From positions 1 through 64,000 of the forward strand of contig NZ_UIDD01000008.1 of the NCBI RefSeq assembly GCF_900497695.1: a stretch of 64,000 nucleotides of DNA, given 5' to 3'. This DNA is from Pseudomonas wadenswilerensis (lineage in GTDB: Bacteria > Pseudomonadota > Gammaproteobacteria > Pseudomonadales > Pseudomonadaceae). Under the pieces are notes generated by a model. The model was not told where the DNA came from and did not search any database. It saw nothing but the letters and a program-made list of their open reading frames with translations. A program made the translations under genes and the position numbers. Of this stretch, positions 57,767 to 64,000 are shown one piece after another. How positions within the stretch are numbered: the first letter of the stretch is position 1; each line of letters starts with the position of its first letter.

Positions 57767-59383
57767 ATGACCACCCCGACCCTGGCTGGCAGCCCATCGC
57801 TGGCCAACCTTGACCCCCGCCCCCGTCTCAACCACAAACCCGGCCGCACCACCCTGACCCTGTTTTTCAGCCTGCTGGTGGGCGGGCTGTTGTACACCGC
57901 CTGGAGCCTGTTTCGCGACATCGACGCCACCGGCACCGTGGTCACCACCTGGACCCCATTTTTGCTGCTCGGCCTGGCGTTGCTGATTGCCCTGGGCTTC
58001 GAGTTCGTCAACGGTTTTCACGACACCGCCAACGCCGTGGCCACGGTGATCTACACCCATTCGCTGCCACCGTCAGTCGCCGTGGTCTGGTCCGGCTGTT
58101 TCAATTTTCTCGGCGTGCTGCTGTCCAGCGGTGCCGTGGCCTTCGGCATCATCGCCTTGCTGCCGGTGGAGCTGATCTTGCAGGTCGGCTCCTCGGCAGG
58201 CTTCTCCATGGTCTTCGCCCTGCTGCTGTCGGCGATCATCTGGAACCTGGGCACCTGGTGGCTGGGCTTGCCGGCCTCGTCATCGCATACGTTGATCGGC
58301 TCGATCATTGGCGTCGGTATCGCCAACGCCTTGATGCACGGGCGCGACGGCACCAGTGGCGTGGACTGGACCCAGGCCAGCAAGGTTGGCTATTCGCTGT
58401 TGCTGTCGCCGCTGGTGGGCTTTGCCTGCGCGGCGCTGTTGCTGCTGGCCCTGCGCATGCTGGTCAAGCGCCGCGAGCTGTACCAGGCGCCGGTCGGCAA
58501 CACGCCACCGCCCTGGTGGATTCGCGGGCTGCTGATCCTCACCTGCACCGGGGTATCTTTCGCCCATGGTTCCAACGACGGGCAAAAAGGCATGGGCCTG
58601 ATCATGCTGATCCTGGTCGGCACCCTGCCCATGGCCTATGCCCTGAACCGCACCATGCCGGCTGACCAGTCGCTGCAGTTCGCCGCGGTGGCCGAGGTCA
58701 CTCAGCAGGCCTTGCAGCGCAGCGCCCCGCAGGCCGCACCGGCGGATCCGCGACAGACCCTCAGCGCGTTCATCCGCGAGCCGCAGGCCAGTGAAGAACT
58801 GCTGCCGGCGCTGGCAGCGCTGGCCGGGATGATCGGCACCGAGGTCAAAAGCTATGGTTCGCTCAACCGGGTGCCCGCAGAGGCCATGGCCAACGTGCGT
58901 AACGACATGTACCTGACCTCCGAAGCCATTCGCCTGATCGACAAGCACCAACTGGCGCAGTTCAATGCCGATACCCAGGCCAAGGTGCAAGTGTTCAAGC
59001 AGCAGATCGACAGCGCCACCCACTACATTCCGCTGTGGGTGAAGATTGCCGTGGCCATTGCCCTGGGGCTGGGCACCATGGTCGGCTGGCGGCGCATCGT
59101 AGTGACCGTTGGCGAGAAGATCGGCAAGACCCACCTGACCTACGCCCAGGGCGCTTCGGCGGAGCTGGTGGCGATGTGCACCATTGGTGCGGCGGACATG
59201 TACGGGCTGCCGGTGTCGACCACCCATGTGCTGTCGTCCGGGGTGGCCGGGAGCATGGTCGCCAATGGCTCGGGCTTGCAGATGCGTACCCTCTTCAACC
59301 TGCTGATGGCCTGGGTGCTGACCTTGCCGGCGGCGATTGTGCTGGCGGGGGGGTTGTACTGGTTGTTTCGGCAGGTGTTCTGA
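57767..59383 (+). CDS. pit: PiT-family inorganic phosphate transporter
   Basis: PiT carriers move metal-phosphate with protons into the cell. The 538-residue protein has a first span near residues 35-57 and the duplicated PiT signatures GFEFVNGFHDTANAVATVIYTHSLP (about 80) and AADMYGLPVSTTHVLSSGVAGSMVANGSGLQ (about 480). A central segment SFAHGSNDGQKGMGLI lies between, along with a long hydrophilic loop (about residues 305-415). It is monocistronic, flanked by REP repeats. Confidence 0.93.
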   Translation: MTTPTLAGSPSLANLDPRPRLNHKPGRTTLTLFFSLLVGGLLYTAWSLFRDIDATGTVVTTWTPFLLLGLALLIALGFEFVNGFHDTANAVATVIYTHSLPPSVAVVWSGCFNFLGVLLSSGAVAFGIIALLPVELILQVGSSAGFSMVFALLLSAIIWNLGTWWLGLPASSSHTLIGSIIGVGIANALMHGRDGTSGVDWTQASKVGYSLLLSPLVGFACAALLLLALRMLVKRRELYQAPVGNTPPPWWIRGLLILTCTGVSFAHGSNDGQKGMGLIMLILVGTLPMAYALNRTMPADQSLQFAAVAEVTQQALQRSAPQAAPADPRQTLSAFIREPQASEELLPALAALAGMIGTEVKSYGSLNRVPAEAMANVRNDMYLTSEAIRLIDKHQLAQFNADTQAKVQVFKQQIDSATHYIPLWVKIAVAIALGLGTMVGWRRIVVTVGEKIGKTHLTYAQGASAELVAMCTIGAADMYGLPVSTTHVLSSGVAGSMVANGSGLQMRTLFNLLMAWVLTLPAAIVLAGGLYWLFRQVF

Positions 59384-59395
59384 TTTGAATGTACC

Positions 59396-59487
59396 TGCCT
59401 CATCGCTGGCAAGCCAGCTCCCACAAGTACTGCCCCAATCCTGAGAACAGTGCCAATCCTGTGGGAGCGGGCTTGACCCGCGATGAG
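59396..59487. repeat. REPIN doublet after the phosphate transporter
   Basis: CCTCATCGCTGGCAAGCCAGCTCCCAC and GTGGGAGCGGGCTTGACCCGCGATGAGGCC face each other across about 40 bases. It sits in the convergent gap before the GST gene and probably also serves as 3'-end structure. Confidence 0.85.
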
Positions 59488-59489
59488 GC

Positions 59490-60185
59490 CTATGCAGGTA
59501 TCTTCAACCCGCGCGCCACCGCCGGCCGCTGCACGAACGCCGCCAGCACCCGCTTGACGTTGGCAAAGTCATCAAAGCCCACCAGCTCGCCCGCCTCATA
59601 AAAACCGACCAGGTTGCGCACCCAGGGCAGAATGGCGATATCGGCAATGCTGTAAGCATCCATCACCCACTCACGCCCTTGCAGGCGCTGGTCCAGCACC
59701 CCGAGCAAGCGCCGCGACTCGGCCACGTAACGGTCGCGCGGACGCTTGTCTTCGTACGCCTTGCCGGCGAATTTGTGGAAAAAACCCACCTGGCCAAACA
59801 TCGGCCCGATCCCGCCCATCTGGAACATCAGCCACTGCAGGGTCTCGTAGCGCTGGGCCGGGTCCGCCGACAGCAGTTGCCCGCTCTTCTCTGCCAGGTA
59901 AACCAGGATCGCCCCGGACTCGAACAACGCCAGCGGCTCGCCACCCGGGCCATTGGGGTCGAGGATCGCCGGGATCTTGTTGTTGGCGCTCAGGGAGATG
60001 AATTCCGGGGTCAACTGGTCGTTGGTCTCGAAGCTGACCTTATGCACCTCGTAGGCCAGGCCGATCTCCTCGAGCATGATCGACACCTTCACGCCGTTGG
60101 GCGTGGCCAGCGAGTACAGCTGCAGCAGCTCGGGCTGTTTGGCCGGCCATTTACGGGTGATCGGGAATGCACTGAGATCGGTCAT
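59490..60185 (-). CDS. Glutathione S-transferase (YfcG/YghU-like)
   Basis: The 231-residue protein has a thioredoxin-fold N-terminal domain with TPNGVKVSIMLEE and NNKIPAI (cis-Pro), ESGAILVYLAEK for the glutathione gamma-glutamyl contact, and an all-helical C-terminal domain (YSIADIAILPWV). The TPNGVK motif is typical of YfcG/YghU disulfide-bond oxidoreductases. ATG 60185 (MTDLSAFPITRKW) fits the family better than the upstream codon at 60203. Confidence 0.9.
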   Translation of the reverse strand: MTDLSAFPITRKWPAKQPELLQLYSLATPNGVKVSIMLEEIGLAYEVHKVSFETNDQLTPEFISLSANNKIPAILDPNGPGGEPLALFESGAILVYLAEKSGQLLSADPAQRYETLQWLMFQMGGIGPMFGQVGFFHKFAGKAYEDKRPRDRYVAESRRLLGVLDQRLQGREWVMDAYSIADIAILPWVRNLVGFYEAGELVGFDDFANVKRVLAAFVQRPAVARGLKIPA

Positions 60186-60234
60186 GAACAGAACCTTGAG
60201 CAAGAAATTGAGGCAGACACTGTAACCAGTTTTG

Positions 60235-60741
60235 TCACCGCCGCGCGACCATCACCCAGTCGCGGTGACGCTCCGGGCCACATTCGAACACGGCCTCGCC
60301 GACCTTGCTAAAACCATTGCGCTGATAAAAACGGATGGCCCGGGTGTTCTGTTCATTGACGGTCAGGCGAATGCCGCCGCGCACCGGCGCCAGGGTGTCG
60401 TCGAGCAACAGCTGGGCGCCGCCGAGGCCATGGTGCTCGGGCAGCACATAGCAGCGGCTCAGCTCCGGCACGCCATCGGCCTCGGCAATCCCCAAGGATC
60501 CCGGCGCGCTGTCGACCAGGCTGTAACCCACCACTTTACCCAGGTGCTCAAGCACCCGCAGGCGCTTTCGCGGATTGAGCAGGTGCAGCACGAAGTGCTC
60601 GGGCTGCAGCCGGGTGTCGATGTATTCCTGCAAAGCCTGGGCAGCAGAATCCGGCGGGCTGGCCAGGGCGAAGGTCTGGCCGGCAACATGGCTGAGCGCC
60701 TCGGCATCACTGGGCCGGGCAACACGGGTAGTGAATGGCAT
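60235..60741 (-). CDS. GNAT-family N-acetyltransferase
   Basis: The 168-residue protein has the core acetyltransferase motifs ELSRCYVLPEHHGLGGAQLLLDDTL and NEQNTRAIRFYQRNGFSKVGEAVFECG. The substrate is unknown. It follows the amidohydrolase gene on the same strand, 48 bp after its stop. Confidence 0.88.
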   Translation of the reverse strand: MPFTTRVARPSDAEALSHVAGQTFALASPPDSAAQALQEYIDTRLQPEHFVLHLLNPRKRLRVLEHLGKVVGYSLVDSAPGSLGIAEADGVPELSRCYVLPEHHGLGGAQLLLDDTLAPVRGGIRLTVNEQNTRAIRFYQRNGFSKVGEAVFECGPERHRDWVMVARR

Positions 60742-60789
60742 GCAGCAACATCCTGTCCAACGGGCGAACCGGCATGGTAGCCCGATCCC

Positions 60790-62754
60790 TCAGAAGGCAA
60801 AACAGGAACAACCAAACGCGCCCCAAAAGCCCTGAAAATCACTGACCGGCACCGATGCTTGCCGCGCGCGCTGGTGCGCATGGGCATGCACCGCACAGGC
60901 ACCGACGCACTGATGTATTTGCGCGGTCAGCGGCGCACCCTGGCGCCAGTGCCCGGGCACCTTGGCCACCGGCGACCAGTCGGGCAACACCGGCAAAGTC
61001 GGCGGGTCGAGCCGGGCGAACTCGGCGGCGCCGTACACCACCTTGCCATCAACCAGGGTCAGCACCGACTCCAGGCTTTTGATCGCCTCGGCGTCGATGC
61101 TGAAATAGTCGGCGCTCAAGGCCGTCAGGTCTGCCAGCTGGCCGACCTTGATCTGGCCCTTCTTGCCCTGCTCGCTGGAGAACCAGGCGCTGCCGTGGGT
61201 GAACAACGACAACGCGGTATCGCGGTCCAGGCCCTGCGGGTACAGCTCCAGCCCGCCCACGGTGCGCCCGCTGACCAGCCAGTACAGCGAGGTCCAGGGG
61301 TTGTAGCTGGACACCCGGGTGGCGTCGGTGCCGGCGCCGACCGGGATGCCTTCACCGAGCATGCGCTTGATCGGTGGTGTGTGCTGCGCGGCCTTGGCGC
61401 CGTAGCGTTCAACGAAGTATTCGCCCTGGAAGGCCATGCGGTCCTGAATGGCAATGCCGCCGCCCAGCGCCCGTACCCGCTCGATGTTCTTCGGGCTGAT
61501 GGTCTCGGCATGGTCGAAGAACCACGGCAGTCCGTTGAAGGGAATGTCGCGGTCGACCTTCTCGAACACGTCGAGCATGCGCGAGATCGACTCATCGTAG
61601 GTGGCGTGCAGGCGAAACGGCCAGCGTTGCTCGAGCAGATGCCGCACCACCGGTTCCAGGTCGCCCTCCATGCTGCCGGGCAGGTCCGGGCGCGGTTCGA
61701 GGAAGTCCTCGAAGTCGGCGGCAGAGAACACCAGCATCTCGCCGGCGCCGTTGTGCCGCAGAAAGTCGTCGCCCTGGCCGTACCTGACGCTGCGGGTCCA
61801 GTTTTTAAAGTCGGCCAGTTCTTCCTTGGGCTTCTGGGTAAACAGGTTGTAGGCGATGCGCACGGTCAACTGCCGGGTCTTGGCCAGTTGCTCGATCACC
61901 GCATAGTCGTCGGGGTAGTTCTGATAACCACCGCCGGCATCGATGGCGCTGGTCAGGCCCAGACGGTTGAGCTCGCGCATGAACTGGCGGGTCGAGTTGA
62001 CCTGATATTCCAGCGGCAGCTTCGGCCCCTTGGCCAGGGTCGAATAAAGGATCATCGCATTGGGCCGGGCGATCAGCATGCCGGTCGGGTTGCCGTTGGC
62101 GTCGCGCTGGATCTCGCCACCCGGCGGATTGGGCGTGTTGCGGTCAAAGCCGACCACGCGCAGGGCGGCGCGGTTGAGCAAGGCGCGGTCGTACAGGTGC
62201 AGGACGAACACCGGCGTGTCTGGCGCCGCCTGGTTCAGCTCGTCGAGGCTCGGCAAACGGCGCTCGGCGAACTGGAACTCGTTCCAGCCACCGACCACCC
62301 TCACCCACTGCGGCGCTGGCGTGCGCAGGGCCTGGTCCTTGAGCATGCGCAAGGCATCGGCCAGGGACGGCACGCCTTCCCAGCGCAACTCCAGGTTGTA
62401 GTTCAGGCCGCCGCGGATCAGGTGCAGGTGCGAATCGTTGAGCCCGGGGATCACCGTGCGTTGCTTGAGGTCGATGACCTGGGTCGCCGGCCCGCGCAAG
62501 GCCATGACCTGGGCGTCATCACCCACCGCCACGAAGCGTCCGTCGCGAATGGCCACGGCGCTTGCTTGCGGCCGCTCGCGGTCCACCGTGTGCAAGCGGC
62601 CATTGTGCAGGATCAGCTCGGCCGGCACGGCCGTTTCGGTACCGCGCAGAATGGCCCCCGCGGCCAGCGGCGCCGTCGAGTACATGGCCCCGGCGGCGCC
62701 AAGCACGGAACTGGCGGCGATGAAACGGCGGCGGCTTTCCTGATCCTGGTTCAT
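60790..62754 (-). CDS. Tat-exported amidohydrolase (YtcJ/Amidohydro_3 family)
   Basis: The 654-residue protein starts with a twin-arginine-type signal (QESRRRFIAASSVLGAAGAM). It has metal-dependent hydrolase features: VIPGLNDSHLHLIRGG with the HxH pair, a lysine/His-rich core, FDHAETISPKNIERVRALGG and GAGTDATRVSSYNPWTSLYW near the C-terminal metal site. It resembles YtcJ/ExoX-like imidase or N-acyl-amino-acid hydrolases, but I cannot name a substrate. The start at 62754 gives the Tat signal directly; the frame to 62790 adds an unsupported extension. Confidence 0.85.
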   Translation of the reverse strand: MNQDQESRRRFIAASSVLGAAGAMYSTAPLAAGAILRGTETAVPAELILHNGRLHTVDRERPQASAVAIRDGRFVAVGDDAQVMALRGPATQVIDLKQRTVIPGLNDSHLHLIRGGLNYNLELRWEGVPSLADALRMLKDQALRTPAPQWVRVVGGWNEFQFAERRLPSLDELNQAAPDTPVFVLHLYDRALLNRAALRVVGFDRNTPNPPGGEIQRDANGNPTGMLIARPNAMILYSTLAKGPKLPLEYQVNSTRQFMRELNRLGLTSAIDAGGGYQNYPDDYAVIEQLAKTRQLTVRIAYNLFTQKPKEELADFKNWTRSVRYGQGDDFLRHNGAGEMLVFSAADFEDFLEPRPDLPGSMEGDLEPVVRHLLEQRWPFRLHATYDESISRMLDVFEKVDRDIPFNGLPWFFDHAETISPKNIERVRALGGGIAIQDRMAFQGEYFVERYGAKAAQHTPPIKRMLGEGIPVGAGTDATRVSSYNPWTSLYWLVSGRTVGGLELYPQGLDRDTALSLFTHGSAWFSSEQGKKGQIKVGQLADLTALSADYFSIDAEAIKSLESVLTLVDGKVVYGAAEFARLDPPTLPVLPDWSPVAKVPGHWRQGAPLTAQIHQCVGACAVHAHAHQRARQASVPVSDFQGFWGAFGCSCFAF

Positions 62755-62826
62755 GGCGGCTCCTGAGGCGCGGCGTTGCCGGGCGAACAAAAGCTAAACG
62801 ATAGACCAGCGCCGGCGCCGTACCAG

Positions 62827-63321
62827 TCAGCGGCGACGAAACAGCGGCCGTGGTTCGATCACCGAACGCCCATACAGCACGCTCATGCCGGCAAGGCCCT
62901 TGAGGGCATCCTCGGCGCATTTGTCTTCACGCACGGCGTAGCTGTCAAAACCGCACTGGCGCATATGGCTGAGCTGGTCACGCAGTACATCGCCCACCGC
63001 GCGCAGTTCACCATGCCAACCCAGGCGGCTGCGCAGCAGGTAAGCCTGGCTGTAGCCACGGCCGTCGCGAAAGCTGGGGAAGTCCACCGCGATCAGCGGC
63101 ACCTGGGGCAGCCAGGCGCGCAGTGGCTCGATCTCATCGTCAGGCCCCAGCCACAAGCCGTCACGGCCCACGGGCCGCTGGGCGCGGCGGGCAATCCAGG
63201 TGGCCAGCGGCAAAATCAGCAGACCGTCGGGCAGCACCTCGCCGGGTTCGCGCAACAGCTGCCAGGGATCGTGCTCGATCAACTGCGCCTCACCATTGCG
63301 CAGGCCAATCACATTACGCAT
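62827..63321 (-). CDS. DUF934 protein linked to sulfite reductase
   Basis: The 164-residue protein has DUF934 hallmarks: DGLWLGPDDEIEPL, IAVDFPSFRDGRGYSQAYLLRSRLGWHGELRAVGDVLRDQLSHMRQCGFDSY. DUF934 genes follow cysI in many proteobacteria and are thought to support sulfite/sulfate assimilation. It starts within the 3' end of cysI (13-bp overlap), showing translational coupling. Confidence 0.9.
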   Translation of the reverse strand: MRNVIGLRNGEAQLIEHDPWQLLREPGEVLPDGLLILPLATWIARRAQRPVGRDGLWLGPDDEIEPLRAWLPQVPLIAVDFPSFRDGRGYSQAYLLRSRLGWHGELRAVGDVLRDQLSHMRQCGFDSYAVREDKCAEDALKGLAGMSVLYGRSVIEPRPLFRRR

Positions 63322-64000
63322 ATCAGCTCCTCCGGGCGCTTGGCATAGACCCGCTCCTTGAAGGGTTCCAGGCCGACCCGGCGCACGGTGTCGACAAAGG
63401 GTTCGTCCTGCTCGCGATAGGCGCAGTAGGTGGCGATGATCTGCTCGATCACCTGGGGGATCTCGGCGGCGCTGAACGACGGGCCGATGACCTTGCCCAG
63501 GGTGCTGTGCTTGCCCTGGGCGCCACCGAGGGTCACCTGGTACCACTCGCTGCCGTTTTTATCGACGCCGAGGATGCCGATGTTGCCGATGTGGTGGTGG
63601 CCACAGGCGTTGATACAGCCGGAGATGTTCAGGCTCAGCTCGCCCAGGTCGTGCAGGTAGTCGAGGTCGTCGAAGCGGCGCTGGATCGACTGCGCGATAG
63701 GGATCGAGGTGGCGTTGGCCAGGGCGCAGAAGTCGCCGCCCGGGCAGGCGATGATGTCGGTCAGCAGACCAATGTTGGCCGTGCCCAAGTCACGTTCGCA
63801 GGCCAGGCGCCAGAGCGCGTGCAGGTCACGCTTGCGCACGTCCGGGAGGATCAGGTTCTGCTCATGGGCAATGCGGATCTCGCCGAAGCCGAACTGCTCA
63901 GACCAGTCGGCCACTGCATCCATCTGCGCATCGGTCAGGTCGCCCGGTGGCGACGCGTCACCCGGCTTGGTCGACAGCACCACGCTGGCATAACCGGGGA
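63309..64000 (-). CDS. cysI: CysI-type sulfite reductase hemoprotein, 3' part
   Basis: Only the C-terminal ~230 residues lie in the window; the gene continues past the right edge. The siroheme/4Fe-4S cysteines are visible in CPGGDFCALANA and NISGCINACGHHHIGNIGILGVDK (two CX-type pairs bridging the cluster and siroheme). The end FKERVYAKRPEELICVM is typical. It reduces sulfite to sulfide, here as the first gene of a cysI-DUF934 unit. Confidence 0.93.
   Translation of the reverse strand, partial: PGYASVVLSTKPGDASPPGDLTDAQMDAVADWSEQFGFGEIRIAHEQNLILPDVRKRDLHALWRLACERDLGTANIGLLTDIIACPGGDFCALANATSIPIAQSIQRRFDDLDYLHDLGELSLNISGCINACGHHHIGNIGILGVDKNGSEWYQVTLGGAQGKHSTLGKVIGPSFSAAEIPQVIEQIIATYCAYREQDEPFVDTVRRVGLEPFKERVYAKRPEELICVM

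Overview
The window looks like a chromosomal segment of a Pseudomonas (fluorescens/putida-type). It is GC-rich and holds the gacA-uvrC-pgsA-tRNA-Gly block, a P. aeruginosa-like nir-nor denitrification cluster, REP/REPIN repeats of the pseudomonad type, and alginate-family polysaccharide genes.

Region by region. (1) 1-1123: the right end of an IS3-family insertion sequence that abuts REP repeats. (2) 1136-22002: a nitrite/nitric oxide respiration island. The left arm has nnrS, the NO-responsive regulator dnr, a zinc-ribbon membrane protein, norD-norB-norC and nirP-nirO(norE-like)-nirQ. The right arm has nirS-M-C-F-D-L-G-H-J-E-N, which makes cytochrome cd1 nitrite reductase, its electron donors and heme d1. 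It ends with hemN and an unusual hemN paralogue lacking the radical-SAM cysteines. Near-perfect DNR/ANR boxes precede norC, the nirS/nirQ divergence, the hemN paralogue pair and a small membrane protein; a weaker box precedes nnrS. Two paralogous CopD-like membrane proteins and two REP arrays bracket the island. (3) 22016-26189: a six-unit 140-bp tandem REP-type array, then a deletion scar of a type VI secretion locus, where a tssM 3' part and a DUF2169 3' part meet head to head. (4) 26364-32813: a secreted M20 peptidase, a lipoprotein, and a large autotransporter coupled to a lipoprotein alpha/beta hydrolase. (5) About 32.8-38.03 kb: a mosaic, partly AT-rich island ending at tRNA-Gly(GCC). 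It carries hypothetical genes, a reverse-transcriptase remnant, a hotdog-like protein and a eukaryote-like GDA1/CD39 NTPDase. (6) 38032-41721: tRNA-Gly, pgsA, uvrC, gacA (TTG start) and an XRE regulator.

(7) 42381-56845: an 11-gene, one-strand exopolysaccharide operon. Every product matches the alginate machinery (AlgD, Alg8, Alg44, AlgK, AlgE, AlgI, AlgJ, AlgF, AlgX, AlgL and an AlgG-like protein). The order differs from the conserved pseudomonad alginate operon, algA is absent, the AlgG-like beta-helix protein has lost its DPHD catalytic motif, and AlgK lacks an obvious lipobox. The predicted product is a c-di-GMP-controlled, O-acetylated, probably unepimerised mannuronate-type polymer. This is the best candidate for an under-described system here.

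(8) 56687-64000: housekeeping and accessory genes: two GNATs, DUF488, a PiT phosphate transporter, a GST, a Tat-exported amidohydrolase, and DUF934 with the 3' part of sulfite reductase cysI running off the right edge.

All identifications come from reading motifs and recalled family features. No database search was run.
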